From: Cucumibacter marinus DSM 18995
Lineage (GTDB): Bacteria; Pseudomonadota; Alphaproteobacteria; Rhizobiales; Devosiaceae
Reading direction: 5' to 3'
DNA length: 64,000 nucleotides
NCBI RefSeq assembly: GCF_000429865.1
Contig: NZ_KE386978.1
Span: 373,623-437,622, forward strand
The position numbers and the translations under genes were made by a program. Each line of letters begins with the position of its first letter. Position 1 is the stretch's first letter. The notes under the pieces are model-generated. The model searched no databases and had not been told where the DNA came from. It saw only the letters and a program-made list of their open reading frames with translations. Below, piece after piece: positions 42,015 through 51,719 of this stretch.

Positions 42015-42644
42015 ATGACGCGGGACAGGCGCCATTCCTTTAGGGGAATTATTCTTGAAACGGGCCAGCGGATTCTCGCTGCGGTTTCGCTCGTTCTGTC
42101 GGCAGCGCTCGTGCTGGTTCTGACCCTCTCGCCCGCCATGGCGGACAGCCCCCTCACCGAAGATCTCCTCAAGGCCTATGTCGCCAAGGGCTACACGCCT
42201 ACCACCCAGCGGGTTGAAATCGCTGCACGGGAACGGCGCTGCCTGGCGCAGGCGATCTATCACGAAGCGCGCGGCGAGCCTGAAGAAGGCCAGCGCGCCG
42301 TCGGCCAGGTCATCCTCAACCGGGTGATCAACCGCAATTACCCCAATGCGGTTTGCGATGTGGTGTTCCAGAACGCGGAACGGCGTAATCGCTGCCAGTT
42401 CTCCTTCGCCTGCGACGGGCGGTCGGACGATGGCGGCAATGGTAACCGCATCGTGCGGGAAAGCTGGGTGCGGGCGAACCTGATTGCTGAAGCCATGTAT
42501 AGCCGCTTCCAGCGCAATGAGGAGCTCGACGATCTGCCCCAATCGGTGCTGTTCTACCACGCCAAGCGGGTCAATCCGAAATGGGCCAGCGCTTATCAGC
42601 CCGTCGCCTCGATCGGCCAGCACGTCTTCTACGCCGGCCTCTAG
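42015..42644 (+). CDS. SleB-like cell wall hydrolase
   Basis: 209 residues. An N-terminal hydrophobic helix (residues ~18-42, ending SPAMADS) is a signal peptide or anchor, followed by a hydrolase_2/SleB domain: CLAQAIYHEARGEPEEGQRA contains the catalytic glutamate, with VGQVILNRVINRNYPNAVCDVV, CQFSFACDG and VLFYHAKRVNP following. Such enzymes cut peptidoglycan glycan strands or cortex, and non-spore-formers use them in growth and division. A perfect CtrA-type site upstream suggests cell-cycle control. Confidence 0.9.
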   Translation: MTRDRRHSFRGIILETGQRILAAVSLVLSAALVLVLTLSPAMADSPLTEDLLKAYVAKGYTPTTQRVEIAARERRCLAQAIYHEARGEPEEGQRAVGQVILNRVINRNYPNAVCDVVFQNAERRNRCQFSFACDGRSDDGGNGNRIVRESWVRANLIAEAMYSRFQRNEELDDLPQSVLFYHAKRVNPKWASAYQPVASIGQHVFYAGL

Positions 42645-42755
42645 GCCGCCCCGACAGAACCGTAGCCGCCTCGGCAATCCCGTCTCCCGTCGAACATGGT
42701 CTTCACCGGTCGTGCCGGACCTCGGCCGGTTGTCCTGTTGCCGACCGGTGCAGGC

Positions 42756-42781
42756 AAAAACGGCGCGGACTAATCCGCGCC
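42756..42781 (-). terminator. Terminator of pckA
   Basis: 8-bp stem GGCGCGGA (42762-42769) and TCCGCGCC (42774-42781) with a CTAA loop; on the minus strand it is followed by GTTTTTG (42755-42761 complement). Located 55 bases after the pckA stop. Confidence 0.8.
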
Positions 42782-42836
42782 GCCGAGATCGGGCTTATGA
42801 TGGGAGGCGATGGACGCCTCCCCAGTTCGTTCCGGT

Positions 42837-44444
42837 TCAGGCTGCCGAGCTGGCCTTGGGCCCTGCTTCAGCGAGGTCCTGCGCCACCTCGCCGAACTTG
42901 GCGAAGTTCTCGATGAAGAGATTGACCAGCATCCTGGCCTGGGCGTCATAGGCATCCTTGTCCGACCAGCGCGAGCGCGGGTCGAGGATGTCGGCACGCA
43001 CGGTCTCCATTTCCACCGGCACAGTGAAGCCGAAGAACGGATCGGTGCGCATCGGCGCCGACCGCAAAGAGCCGTTGATGGCCGCGGTCAGAAGACGGCG
43101 CGAGGTCGAGATCGAGATGCGCTTGCCCACGCCATAGGCACCACCGGTCCAGCCGGTATTGAGGAGCCAGCAATCGGCGCCGCTTTCCTCGAGCCGCTTT
43201 TTCAGCATCTCGCCATAGACCGTCGGGTGCAGGGCCATGAAGGGCGCGCCAAAGCAGGCCGAGAAGGTGGCCTGGGGCTCGGTGACCCCGCGCTCGGTGC
43301 CCGCCACCTTGGCAGTGTAGCCGGACAGGAAGTGATAGATGGCCTGTTCCGGGGTCAGCTTGGCGATCGGCGGCATGACGCCGAAGGCATCCGCGGTCAG
43401 GAAGATCACGGTTTTCGGCGGAGCACCGACGCCGCTTTCCGAGACGTTCTCGAGCGCGGTCAGGGGATAGGCGGTGCGGGTATTCTCGGTCAGCGAGACA
43501 TCATCGAAATCAGGGATCGCGGTGTCCTTGTCGATGATGACGTTTTCGAGAATGGTCGCAAACTTTTCGGTTGCCCCGAAGATTTCGGGCTCGGCCTCAC
43601 GCGAAAGCTTGACGGTCTTGGCGTAGCAGCCGCCCTCGATGTTGAAGATGCCGCGTTCCGACCAGCCATGCTCGTCGTCGCCGATCAGTGCCCGGGCCGG
43701 ATCGGTCGAAAGCGTTGTCTTGCCGGTGCCCGAAAGCCCGAAGAACAGCGCGGTCTCGCCGGTGGCCGAGGTGTTGGCCGAGCAGTGCATGGGAAACACG
43801 TCCTTGGCGGGCGCGTGGTAGTTGAACAGCGAGAACACCGACTTCTTGATTTCGCCGGCATAGGCGGTGCCGCCGATGAGCACGATATTGCGGGTGAAAT
43901 CGCAGGCAATCACGGTCTCGGTGCGGGTGTTGTGCCGGGCCGGATCGGCCTTGAAGCCGGGGGCATGCACGATGGTGACATTCGGCTCGAAACCGGCAAG
44001 ATCGCCGCGCTCGGGGCGGATCAGCAGGTTGCGGATGAACAGGGCATGCCAGGCGCTCGGGGAATAGACCTCGACATTGAAGCGGTGCTCGGTATCGGCC
44101 CCGGCATAAAGCTGCTGGAGGAAGATGTCCTCGCCCTTCAAGAATTCGGTCATGTCGGCGAGAAGGGTGTCGAAATCCGCCGGCGTCATCGCCTTGGCGT
44201 TGTCCCACCACACCTTGTCATGGGTGTTTTCATCGTCGACGATGAACTTGTCCTTGGCCGAGCGGCCCGTATGTTCGCCGGTGGTCGCCACCACCGCGCC
44301 ATGGGCCGTAAACTCGGTCTCCCCACGCTGGATGCTAAAATAGACAAGACGAGCCGCGATATCGTTGGCGTAAAACGAACCGGCGTTCCGGCCGATCTGT
44401 TCACCTAACTGCTTATTGCTGATGCTGGTCATCGTCATGTCCAT
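42837..44444 (-). CDS. pckA: Phosphoenolpyruvate carboxykinase (ATP)
   Basis: 535-residue ATP-dependent PEP carboxykinase, converting oxaloacetate and ATP to PEP in gluconeogenesis. The kinase-1a loop [12 protein letters not shown], kinase-2 LIGDDEHGW and the adenine-binding region near [17 protein letters not shown] are intact; [10 protein letters not shown] carries metal ligands. Three near-consecutive starts exist (MDMTM); the first, at 44444, is used. Divergent from chvI across about 515 bases, a conserved rhizobial arrangement in which ChvI influences pckA. Ends in a hairpin terminator. Confidence 0.97.
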   Translation of the reverse strand: MDMTMTSISNKQLGEQIGRNAGSFYANDIAARLVYFSIQRGETEFTAHGAVVATTGEHTGRSAKDKFIVDDENTHDKVWWDNAKAMTPADFDTLLADMTEFLKGEDIFLQQLYAGADTEHRFNVEVYSPSAWHALFIRNLLIRPERGDLAGFEPNVTIVHAPGFKADPARHNTRTETVIACDFTRNIVLIGGTAYAGEIKKSVFSLFNYHAPAKDVFPMHCSANTSATGETALFFGLSGTGKTTLSTDPARALIGDDEHGWSERGIFNIEGGCYAKTVKLSREAEPEIFGATEKFATILENVIIDKDTAIPDFDDVSLTENTRTAYPLTALENVSESGVGAPPKTVIFLTADAFGVMPPIAKLTPEQAIYHFLSGYTAKVAGTERGVTEPQATFSACFGAPFMALHPTVYGEMLKKRLEESGADCWLLNTGWTGGAYGVGKRISISTSRRLLTAAINGSLRSAPMRTDPFFGFTVPVEMETVRADILDPRSRWSDKDAYDAQARMLVNLFIENFAKFGEVAQDLAEAGPKASSAA

Positions 44445-44959
44445 TCGATTTGACTTAAGTTGAACAAAAAAGGCTGCCCTCGGACAACCTCTTCGCTGGG
44501 CAGATTACAGCGCCGATATGGCGCGCGTGCTGCTGGCGCGTCCATAGACCGACCGGTTGATGCTGTCCACGTCCGGGGACCCGATTCCGACCAAGTAAAC
44601 GATTACAAGCAAGAGCCCGGCGCCGATTTTTTCTTCAAAGCCCTATGGTATCGATCCCATGACACATAACGAAATGCCGAAATCGACTTGCCGGTCCCGG
44701 CCAGCGGGGTCCACACGACCAGTGCGGCGTTTTCATTGCGGATCTGTGGCGCGGATATCCCGGCAACGGGGTGGAACCGAATGCCTGTCGGCAGCGTCAT
44801 GCACCGGTTGCGCCAGCGCCTTTGACGCCGCCCGTGAGACTTGCGAAGTGCTTGAAGCGTCATAATTTGTACGTATTCAGGTTGGCAAAGGGCTGATACG
44901 CACAAGCGGGCGGGCGCGAAACCTGATAGGTTTGCCTCACAGGCTCGAAAGGATCTTTG
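44445..44959. promoter_or_regulatory. pckA/chvI divergent promoter region
   Basis: About 515 bases with no convincing gene; frames on both strands lack ribosome sites and family resemblance. The part next to pckA (44448-44472) and the part at 44862-44885 (ATAATTTGTACGTATTCAGG) are AT-richer and probably hold the two promoters. ChvI is expected to bind here from work in Sinorhizobium and Agrobacterium, but no site could be assigned by eye. Confidence 0.5.
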
Positions 44960-45685
44960 ATGCCGAAAATCACCCTCGTCGACGACGACCGCAATATTCT
45001 GGCCTCGGTTTCGATGACCCTCGAATCCGAAGGCTATTCGGTCGCCACCTATACCGATGGTGCCTCAGGGCTCGAAGGGCTGACCAATGACAGGCCGGAC
45101 CTTGCCATTCTCGATATCAAGATGCCGCGCATGGATGGCATGGAGCTGTTGCGCCGCCTGCGCCAGAAATCTGATGTGCCGGTGATCTTCCTCACCTCCA
45201 AGGATGAGGAAATCGACGAATTGTTCGGCCTCAAGATGGGCGCGGACGATTTCATCACCAAGCCGTTCTCCCAGCGTCTTCTGGTCGAGCGGGTCAAAGC
45301 GGTGCTGCGGCGCGCCCAGGCCCGTGAAGGTTCGCCCACCGGCAATGCCACGGGGACCGGCGGCGCGGCGGATAATGCCGGCAAGACCATTCTCGAACGG
45401 GGCAACCTGGTCATGGATCAGGAGCGGCACACCTGCACCTGGAAGGGCGAGCGGGTGACACTGACCGTTACCGAATTCCTGATCCTGTTCGCGCTCGCGC
45501 AGCGGCCCGGCGTCGTCAAGAGCCGGAACGCGCTGATGGATGCGGCCTATGACGATCAGGTCTATGTCGATGACCGCACGATCGACAGCCATATCAAGCG
45601 GCTGCGCAAGAAGTTCAAAGCGGTCGACGACAGCTTCGAGATGATCGAAACGCTCTATGGCGTCGGCTACCGGTTCAAGGAGTAA
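44960..45685 (+). CDS. chvI: Response regulator ChvI
   Basis: 241-residue OmpR-family regulator. Receiver domain: LVDDDRN at 7-13, phosphoacceptor D52 in [14 protein letters not shown], conserved lysine in [13 protein letters not shown]-binding domain: [22 protein letters not shown] and [16 protein letters not shown], ending VGYRFKE. The sequence and the neighbouring chvG, hprK and pts genes identify ChvI, which controls envelope, exopolysaccharide and acid responses in rhizobia. ATG 44960 follows AAAGGATC; a TTG three bases earlier is not needed. chvG starts three bases after the stop. Confidence 0.95.
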   Translation: MPKITLVDDDRNILASVSMTLESEGYSVATYTDGASGLEGLTNDRPDLAILDIKMPRMDGMELLRRLRQKSDVPVIFLTSKDEEIDELFGLKMGADDFITKPFSQRLLVERVKAVLRRAQAREGSPTGNATGTGGAADNAGKTILERGNLVMDQERHTCTWKGERVTLTVTEFLILFALAQRPGVVKSRNALMDAAYDDQVYVDDRTIDSHIKRLRKKFKAVDDSFEMIETLYGVGYRFKE

Positions 45686-45688
45686 GGA

Positions 45689-47578
45689 TTGGCGCTGACC
45701 GATCGCGATGACCGTCCTGCCGCCACCGGGCGGCCGGCCAACCGGCCGGTGCCGGTGACCGCATCGGCACGCGCATCGGCCCACGATTCCGGCTCTGCGA
45801 CCGCCGACGGCTTCGAAGATGCCTTTGAGGAAACCGCCGAAGGGGGCAGCAGCGAAACCACGCGCCGCCGGCGCCCGGCACCGCGGCAGATCCCCGATAT
45901 GGTCTGGCGCGGCCTCAGGCGGGTGCTCGCGGTCACGATTTTTTCCTCGCTGACGCGGCGGATCGTGTTCCTCAACCTTGCAGCGCTGGTGGCGCTGGTC
46001 GGGGCGGTGCTCTATCTCAACGATTTCCGTGCAGGGCTGATCGATGCGCGGGTGCAATCGCTTCGCACCCAGGGCGAGATCATCGCCGGCGCCATTGCCT
46101 CCTCGGCGACCATCGATTCCGACGTCATCACCATCAATCCCGACCGTTTCCTGCAATTGCAGGGCGACGAACCGGTTTCTTCGTTTTCGTTCTTCGATCC
46201 AACGCTTGAGTTTCCGATCAATCCCGAGCGGGTGGCGCCGCTGTTGCGCAACCTCGTGACTCCGACGGGCACTCGGGCCCGAATTTACGACCGCAACGGG
46301 TTCCTGATCCTTGACAGCGAAAACATCTTTGCGCGCGGCGAAGTGCTGTCGCCCGAAGAGCAACCCGAACCCGAGCGCAACGAGTTCTTCCTTTCCGCCT
46401 TCTGGAACCAGGTGTTCCGCTGGCTCGGGTCGGGGGATTACCCGACCTATCAGGAATACGGGCCGGATGAAGGCAAGCGCTATCCGGAAGTCGCTACGGC
46501 ATTCGATGGCCGCCCGGCGGCCATTGTGCGCGTCAACCAGACAGGTCGACTGGTGGTCTCGGTCGCGGTACCGATCAACCGGCTCCGGGCCAATGTCGGT
46601 GTGCTGCTGCTCTCGACCCAGCCTGGCGATATCGACGATGTCGTCGAGGCGGAACGCTGGAGCATCGTGCGGGTCGCGCTGGTTGCGGCGGTGATCACCA
46701 CGCTCGTTTCGCTGTTCATGGCCGGCACCATCGCCGGGCCGATGCGCCGGCTTTCGGCGGCGGCCAAACGGGTTCAGGCGGCGCGGCATGACCGCGAGCA
46801 GATTCCTGACTTTTCCGAGCGCACCGACGAGATCGGCGACCTGTCGGGGTCACTGAGGGACATGACCAATGCGCTTTATGCGCGGATCGACGCCATTGAG
46901 CGCTTTGCCGCCGATGTCGCGCATGAACTCAAGAACCCGCTGACCTCGCTTCGCAGCGCTGTCGAGACCCTGCCGCTGGCCCGCACACCGGCGGACCGCG
47001 AGCGGCTGGCCGATATCATCCAGCACGATGTGCGCCGGCTCGACCGGCTGATCTCGGACATCTCGAGCGCCTCGCGGCTCGATGCGGAACTCGCGCGCGA
47101 AGACGCCGAGCCGGTCGATCTGGGCCGGCTGCTCGAAACCATCGTTGCCATCCAGACCGATCTGGCGACTTCACGCGAAGTGACCATCGATCTCGACCTC
47201 GCAACGGATGGCAAGGACGGGCTGTGGGTCGAGGGCCATGATGTGCGGCTCGGCCAGGTCTTCACCAATCTGATTGACAATGCCGTGTCGTTCTCGCCCG
47301 AAAACAGCACCGTCAGCGTCGCCGCCAGCCGCAAGGGCGATATGTGGCGGGTGACGGTGAGCGATGAAGGCCCCGGGATCACGGGCGAGGCGGACAAGGT
47401 CTTCGCCCGCTTTTATACCGACCGGCCCGAATCCGAGGGCTTTGGCAATCACTCGGGCCTCGGGCTGTCGATCTCGCGGCAGATCGTGGAGGCGCATGGC
47501 GGTACGATTATCGCCGGCAATCGCAGCGATCGCAGCGGGGCGGTGTTCACGGTCGAATTGCCGCGCGCCGGCGCATGA
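45689..47578 (+). CDS. chvG: Sensor histidine kinase ChvG
   Basis: 629-residue kinase paired with ChvI. A cytoplasmic N-terminal extension of ~80 polar residues precedes helix 1 (IVFLNLAALVALVGAVLYL, ~90-110), a large periplasmic domain, helix 2 (~325-350), HAMP, the H-box with H412 in DVAHELKNPLTSLRSAVETL, and the ATPase domain (VFTNLIDNAVSFSPE, DEGPGI, GLGLSISRQIVEAHGG). In alphaproteobacteria the periplasmic repressor ExoR holds ChvG inactive; no exoR is seen in this window. Start at TTG 45689 after AAGGAGTAAGGA. Overlaps hprK by four bases (ATGA). Confidence 0.94.
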   Translation: MALTDRDDRPAATGRPANRPVPVTASARASAHDSGSATADGFEDAFEETAEGGSSETTRRRRPAPRQIPDMVWRGLRRVLAVTIFSSLTRRIVFLNLAALVALVGAVLYLNDFRAGLIDARVQSLRTQGEIIAGAIASSATIDSDVITINPDRFLQLQGDEPVSSFSFFDPTLEFPINPERVAPLLRNLVTPTGTRARIYDRNGFLILDSENIFARGEVLSPEEQPEPERNEFFLSAFWNQVFRWLGSGDYPTYQEYGPDEGKRYPEVATAFDGRPAAIVRVNQTGRLVVSVAVPINRLRANVGVLLLSTQPGDIDDVVEAERWSIVRVALVAAVITTLVSLFMAGTIAGPMRRLSAAAKRVQAARHDREQIPDFSERTDEIGDLSGSLRDMTNALYARIDAIERFAADVAHELKNPLTSLRSAVETLPLARTPADRERLADIIQHDVRRLDRLISDISSASRLDAELAREDAEPVDLGRLLETIVAIQTDLATSREVTIDLDLATDGKDGLWVEGHDVRLGQVFTNLIDNAVSFSPENSTVSVAASRKGDMWRVTVSDEGPGITGEADKVFARFYTDRPESEGFGNHSGLGLSISRQIVEAHGGTIIAGNRSDRSGAVFTVELPRAGA

Positions 47579-48048
47579 GAGTTCCCGCTTCCCTGCATGC
47601 CACGACCCTTGTCTTTGACGGGATCGGGGTGATGATCACCGGCCCTTCGGGGGCGGGCAAATCGCTTCTGGCGCTCGACCTGATCGACCATGGCAAGCTG
47701 GCCGGCGTTGAAACAGCGCTCGTCGCCGACGATCTGACACTGCTCAGCGTCGCCGAAGGGCGGCTGATGGCCGCAGTGCGCGAAGGGTTCGAAGGGCAGA
47801 TCGAACTCAGGGGGCGGGGCATTGTTTCACGTGCCTTTGCCGCGCCTTCGGGCATCGATCTGGTGATCGACCTGGTGGACAGATATGACCGCCTGCCGCC
47901 TGAATCCGCGTTTGAAACCGCGATCGGCGAAGTGCGGCTCCGGCGTGCGCCCGTGCCGGTCCGGGGCCATGCCGATCCCGTGCATCAGAGGCTTCTGGTG
48001 CTGGAGGCGATCCATGCCTGCCGGGGATCACGGGAAAAAAGCACTTGA
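47575..48048 (+). CDS. hprK: HPr kinase/phosphorylase, short alphaproteobacterial form
   Basis: 157 residues, only the catalytic C-terminal half of Bacillus-type HprK, as is normal in alphaproteobacteria. The P-loop GPSGAGKS is at 23-30, followed by LVADDLTLL and the IELRGRGIV segment typical of HprK. It phosphorylates HPr on serine, linking the PTS to regulation. Its coupling to chvG by a four-base overlap and the presence of ptsM and ptsH downstream form the conserved chvI-chvG-hprK-pts block. The substrate serine is S54 of the HPr encoded 500 bases on. Confidence 0.93.
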   Translation: MRVPASLHATTLVFDGIGVMITGPSGAGKSLLALDLIDHGKLAGVETALVADDLTLLSVAEGRLMAAVREGFEGQIELRGRGIVSRAFAAPSGIDLVIDLVDRYDRLPPESAFETAIGEVRLRRAPVPVRGHADPVHQRLLVLEAIHACRGSREKST

Positions 48049-48148
48049 AACTGGCCCCCACCCCCGCCAAGACTCTGCCTTCCGGTACTGTGACGGGTCT
48101 CAGATACACAGTCTTTTTGGCAGGCAGGTCGGCAGGTAAGGGCGGCAT

Positions 48149-48550
48149 ATGATTGGCATGGTTCTGGTGACCCATGGTGGCTTGGCGCAAGAATTCCGCG
48201 CCGCTCTTGAACACGTCGTGGGGCCGCAGAGCCAGTGCGAGACAGTGTCGATCGGACCGGATGACGACATGGAAGTGCGCCGCAACGACATCCTGCAGGC
48301 CGTGGGCGCGGTCGATAGCGGCCAGGGCGTGGTGATCCTCACCGACATGTTTGGCGGTACGCCGTCGAACCTTGCCATCTCGGTGATGGACGGACGCGAT
48401 GTCGAGGTCATTGCCGGGGTCAATCTGCCGATGCTGATCAAGCTGGCGCGAGTGCGCGGCGATACGGATATTCGCACCGCGGTACGCGACGCCCAGGAGG
48501 CGGGCCGCAAATATATCAACGTCGCCAACGACGTGCTGGGCAAGGGTTGA
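48149..48550 (+). CDS. ptsM: PTS EIIA component, mannose family (regulatory EIIA-Man)
   Basis: 133-residue EIIA-Man domain. The phosphoryl-accepting histidine is H9 in LVTHGGLA; VVILTDMFGGTPSNLAI is the second active-site motif. No EIIB, EIIC or EIID gene is nearby, so it is a regulatory phosphoprotein, not part of a sugar transporter, as in other alphaproteobacteria (PtsM/ManX). It would receive phosphate from HPr. Separated from hprK by a 100-base gap that may hold a minor promoter, and three bases from ptsH. Confidence 0.93.
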   Translation: MIGMVLVTHGGLAQEFRAALEHVVGPQSQCETVSIGPDDDMEVRRNDILQAVGAVDSGQGVVILTDMFGGTPSNLAISVMDGRDVEVIAGVNLPMLIKLARVRGDTDIRTAVRDAQEAGRKYINVANDVLGKG

Positions 48551-48553
48551 CCC

Positions 48554-48883
48554 TTGCCCGAGAACAATCCGCAAAAGGAACTGGCGCAGTCGCTGACCAT
48601 CCGCAACCAGCGCGGTCTGCACGCCAGGGCCTCGGCGCGGTTCGTGCGTACCGCCGAATGCTTTGACGCCCAGATCACGGTGACCCGGGACGGGCAGACG
48701 GTGGGCGGCACCTCGATCATGGGGCTGATGATGCTGGCGGCGGGGCCGGGTTCGACCGTGCTCGTCAAATCGAGCGGACGGCAGGCCCGTGAGGCGCTTG
48801 AGGCCATCGTCAATCTGATCGAGAGCGGGTTCGGCGAAGACGTCGAGGGAGAGACCGAGCCGGGGCTCGGCGACCCGATCTAG
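48554..48883 (+). CDS. ptsH: Phosphocarrier protein HPr
   Basis: 109 residues, longer than the usual 85-90 because of an N-terminal extension and an acidic C-terminal tail. H23 in RGLHARASA is the EI-dependent phosphorylation site; S54 in GGTSIMGLMML corresponds to the HprK-modified serine. Start at TTG 48554, three bases after ptsM, with AAGGG upstream. Enzyme I is not in the window. Together with hprK and ptsM it forms a regulatory PTS that in rhizobia adjusts carbon use and virulence/symbiosis genes. Confidence 0.94.
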   Translation: MPENNPQKELAQSLTIRNQRGLHARASARFVRTAECFDAQITVTRDGQTVGGTSIMGLMMLAAGPGSTVLVKSSGRQAREALEAIVNLIESGFGEDVEGETEPGLGDPI

Positions 48884-48973
48884 ACGGATTCCGGTTCTTC
48901 ACGCATCATTGCGCCATGTTAGAATGGCGGGGCTGGCTTGACCGGCCCATTGGCCATTCCCATTTCGGACCGC

Positions 48974-49474
48974 ATGATGATCCGCACCCTCGCCCTGTTT
49001 TTCGGTCTTTTGAGCGCCGGCAGCCTCTCCCAGCTTCCGGAGTTCGCCCAGCAATATGGCCAGCGGCTCGGCGGGGCCGTGGACGAACTGGCGACGATTG
49101 CCGCCGATTTCGATGCCAGCGCCGACCGGGCGGGGCTGAGCCGGGACGAGGCGCTCGAACAGTACTCGGCCGAGGGGAACGGCTTTCTCATCGACCGGGG
49201 CCGGGATATGGGCCGCACCCTGGCGCGCTATGAAAAGCTCTCCGCCCAGCAGCGGGCCTTCGAAACCGCCGACCCGATCGAGCGCAGCCTGACGCTGGTG
49301 ACCAATGGCGATGTCGAATTGGCCAATGAGACGCTTTCTGCCTTCCGCCCCGCCGTGCCCGTGACTGCCGAAGGATTCCTGTTTGCCGGTGCGGGTTTCC
49401 TCGCCGGCTTCGTGGCGCTGTTCGCGCTTCTCAAGCTCATCGCGCTGCCCTTCCGTCGGCGTCGCCCCGTCTGA
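48974..49474 (+). CDS. DUF2937 family membrane protein
   Basis: 166 residues. One hydrophobic helix at the N-terminus (residues 3-20, IRTLALFFGLLSAGSLSQLPEF) and one at the C-terminus (~135-158) flank a mostly helical, probably periplasmic middle. The N-terminal segment and FAQQYGQRLGGAVDEL match DUF2937, a family of unknown function. ATG 48974 or 48977 may be the start. Sits between ptsH and ahcY without obvious functional relation to either. Confidence 0.7.
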   Translation: MMIRTLALFFGLLSAGSLSQLPEFAQQYGQRLGGAVDELATIAADFDASADRAGLSRDEALEQYSAEGNGFLIDRGRDMGRTLARYEKLSAQQRAFETADPIERSLTLVTNGDVELANETLSAFRPAVPVTAEGFLFAGAGFLAGFVALFALLKLIALPFRRRRPV

Positions 49475-49510
49475 ACCTGATGCCGCGCCGGAAATGGTGA
49501 AATCGGCAGG

Positions 49511-49543
49511 CTTGACCTTGAGACATAAACTTTTCTTTATATC
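49511..49543 (+). promoter_or_regulatory. ahcY promoter with overlapping dyad
   Basis: TTGACC at 49512-49517 and TTTATA at 49536-49541 (18-base spacing) form a good promoter. Overlapping it is an imperfect dyad, ACATAAAC (49523-49530) and CTTTATAT (49535-49542), the right half matching ATATAAAG-type operators. A repressor responding to S-adenosylhomocysteine (SahR-like) would fit but is only a guess. No SAH riboswitch was recognised in the leader. Confidence 0.45.
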
Positions 49544-49646
49544 CACATTGTAAGGACAGGGGCGCACGCGTATAAACCGCGCGTCCGAATTGCCCGCCGG
49601 CGGCGCAAAGGCCGGCCTTCATGCACGAGACGAAAGGCGAGACCCC

Positions 49647-51044
49647 ATGACATCCACCGACTATGCCGTCCGCGATATTTCGCTGGCCGATTTCGGCCGC
49701 AAGGAAATCGAGATCGCCGAGGTGGAAATGCCCGGCCTGATGGCCATCCGCGAGGAATTCGCCAGCGAACAGCCGCTCAAGGGCGCGCGCATTGCGGGCT
49801 CGTTGCACATGACGGTGCAGACCGCGGTTCTGATCGAGACGCTCGTCGCGCTGGGCGCCGAAGTGCGCTGGGCCTCGTGCAATATCTTCTCGACCCAGGA
49901 CCACGCCGCCGCCGCCATCGCGGCCGCCGGCATTCCGGTGTTCGCGCACAAGGGTGAAACCCTTGAGGAATACTGGGAGTTTGCCGACAAGATCCTTGAT
50001 TGGGGTAATGGCGAAACCGCCAACATGATCCTCGATGATGGTGGCGATGCCACCATGCTGGTGCTCAATGGTGCCCGGGCGGAAGCCGATGCCGATGTGG
50101 TCACCAATCCGCAGAACGAGGAAGAAGAAGCCTTTTTCGCCACCATCAAGAAGCGGCTGGCGCGCGAGCCGGGGTTCTATTCGAAGGTGCGCGAGAACAT
50201 TCGCGGCGTCTCGGAAGAAACCACGACGGGCGTCGTCAGGCTCTACCAGCTGCAGGAAAAGGGCGGGTTGCCCTTCCCGGCGATGAATGTGAACGACTCG
50301 GTGACCAAGTCGAAATTCGACAATAAATACGGCACCCGCGAGAGCCTTGTGGACGCCATCCGGCGCGGCACCGATGTGATGCTGGCCGGCAAGGTGGCGA
50401 TCGTGTGCGGTTATGGCGATGTCGGCAAGGGCTCGGCCCAGTCGCTGCGTGGCGCCGGCGCCCGTGTGCTGGTGACCGAGGCCGATCCGATCTGCGCCTT
50501 GCAGGCGGCGATGGACGGCTATGAGGTCGTTACTCTCGAAGACGATATCGAGCGCGCCGATGTGGTGATCACCGCGACCGGCAACAAGGACATCCTGACC
50601 GTCGATCATATGCGCCGGCTCAAGGACATGGCGATCGTCGCCAATATCGGCCATTTCGACAATGAGATTCAGGTCGCGGGCCTGCGGAATTTCAAGTGGA
50701 CCAACATCAAGCCGCAGGTCGACATGATCTCGTTCCCGGATGACAAGCGGATCATCCTTCTGTCCGAAGGCCGGCTGGTCAATCTCGGCAATGCCACCGG
50801 GCATCCCAGCTTTGTCATGAGCGCTTCGTTCTCGAACCAGACGCTGGCCCAGATCGAACTGTGGCGGTATGCGGATAAGTACGAGAACAAGGTCTATGTG
50901 CTGCCCAAGACGCTCGACGAGAAGGTGGCGCGGCTGCATCTCGAAAAGCTCGGTGCCAAGCTGACAAAGCTCAGCGACGAACAGGCAGCCTATATCGGGG
51001 TGAGCCCGCAGGGCCCGTTCAAGCCCGACCACTACCGCTACTAA
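49647..51044 (+). CDS. ahcY: Adenosylhomocysteinase
   Basis: 465-residue S-adenosyl-L-homocysteine hydrolase, which splits SAH to adenosine and homocysteine and so relieves inhibition of methyltransferases. Motifs: [28 protein letters not shown] with the catalytic Lys/Asp, the NAD-binding [10 protein letters not shown], and the C-terminal DHYRY. It includes the ~40-residue insert common in bacterial forms (about residues 150-190). ATG 49647 is the family start; the upstream frame from 49590 is leader. A well-formed promoter lies at 49512-49541 and a terminator at 51068-51091. Confidence 0.97.
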   Translation: MTSTDYAVRDISLADFGRKEIEIAEVEMPGLMAIREEFASEQPLKGARIAGSLHMTVQTAVLIETLVALGAEVRWASCNIFSTQDHAAAAIAAAGIPVFAHKGETLEEYWEFADKILDWGNGETANMILDDGGDATMLVLNGARAEADADVVTNPQNEEEEAFFATIKKRLAREPGFYSKVRENIRGVSEETTTGVVRLYQLQEKGGLPFPAMNVNDSVTKSKFDNKYGTRESLVDAIRRGTDVMLAGKVAIVCGYGDVGKGSAQSLRGAGARVLVTEADPICALQAAMDGYEVVTLEDDIERADVVITATGNKDILTVDHMRRLKDMAIVANIGHFDNEIQVAGLRNFKWTNIKPQVDMISFPDDKRIILLSEGRLVNLGNATGHPSFVMSASFSNQTLAQIELWRYADKYENKVYVLPKTLDEKVARLHLEKLGAKLTKLSDEQAAYIGVSPQGPFKPDHYRY

Positions 51045-51067
51045 GCGGCAACAGCATCATCGGATTG

Positions 51068-51094
51068 AGGGCCGGCCATCGCGCCGGCCTTATT
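51068..51094. terminator. Terminator between ahcY and endonuclease V gene
   Basis: Stem GGCCGGC (51070-51076) with GCCGGCC (51083-51089), extended by G-T and A-T pairs to nine base pairs, CATCGC loop, TTATTC tail. Placed between the convergent ahcY and nfi genes. Confidence 0.75.
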
Positions 51095-51103
51095 CGTCCG
51101 GGT

Positions 51104-51640
51104 TCAGGCCTCGCGGCAGGCGCGGTCGGCAAGGCGCAGCAAGGTCGGCAGGCGGTAGGGGCCGTGCATGTCGGCAATGTGCTGGCGGGCTTCAGCCTCA
51201 TCCATGCCGATGGCCGTGACATATAGCGGGTGCCCGCTCCTGCCCCGCAGCACTTCGGTTTCTGGCGGGGTGTCGCGGAAGCGGTTCTTGGCGACACCGA
51301 TTACCGGGACAGCTCCGCCGAGCGCATGATGAAGGTGGGCGCCCAGACCATCGCGGCGGTCGGCGCCCAGGGTGACGTATCCGTCAATCACGACTGCGTC
51401 CGGCAGGCTCTCAAGCTGCTCGATCACTGCCATCAGGCAAGGCAGTTCGCGCTCGAAGAGATAGCCGGGTCGATAGGGCGCGACTTCGGCACAGCGGGCC
51501 GTCAGCACCTTCTGGGGACCGTGATCTGTCCAATCGGCAAACAGCACGCCCGCGGCGACCGCTCCGCCTTCTTCGCGATAGTCGACGTCAAGGGCGAGCT
51601 TGATGGAACGCTGCGTTTGTCCGGATTGGCTTTTCTTCAT
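51104..51640 (-). CDS. nfi: Endonuclease V
   Basis: 178-residue deoxyinosine-specific nuclease; shorter than E. coli Nfi (223), lacking part of the N-terminus. Catalytic residues are visible: D18 in LALDVDY, E65 in LFERELPCL and D86 in VVIDGYVTLG; PYRPGYLFERELP (the wedge strand), GLGAHL and PVIGVAKNRF are diagnostic. It nicks DNA next to deaminated adenine as a repair step. Convergent with ahcY and divergent from the leucine-rich protein gene. Confidence 0.9.
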   Translation of the reverse strand: MKKSQSGQTQRSIKLALDVDYREEGGAVAAGVLFADWTDHGPQKVLTARCAEVAPYRPGYLFERELPCLMAVIEQLESLPDAVVIDGYVTLGADRRDGLGAHLHHALGGAVPVIGVAKNRFRDTPPETEVLRGRSGHPLYVTAIGMDEAEARQHIADMHGPYRLPTLLRLADRACREA

Positions 51641-51719
51641 CGCCGCAACAGGTTACCAGAGTTTCGGGCATGAAGAACGCGCGGGGACCTGAAGAATTGT
51701 CTTCAGCCGAGAGGATGCC

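Noticed and set aside
42810..44408. 532-residue + strand frame over pckA
   Set aside because: Antisense shadow; pckA motifs are complete on the minus strand.
44460..44905. Short frames between pckA and chvI on both strands
   Set aside because: No ribosome site, no signal peptide or family match; region read as a divergent promoter.
49544..49646. SAH riboswitch before ahcY
   Set aside because: The leader has only weak GC-rich dyads (around 49573-49588) and none of the conserved riboswitch core could be matched.
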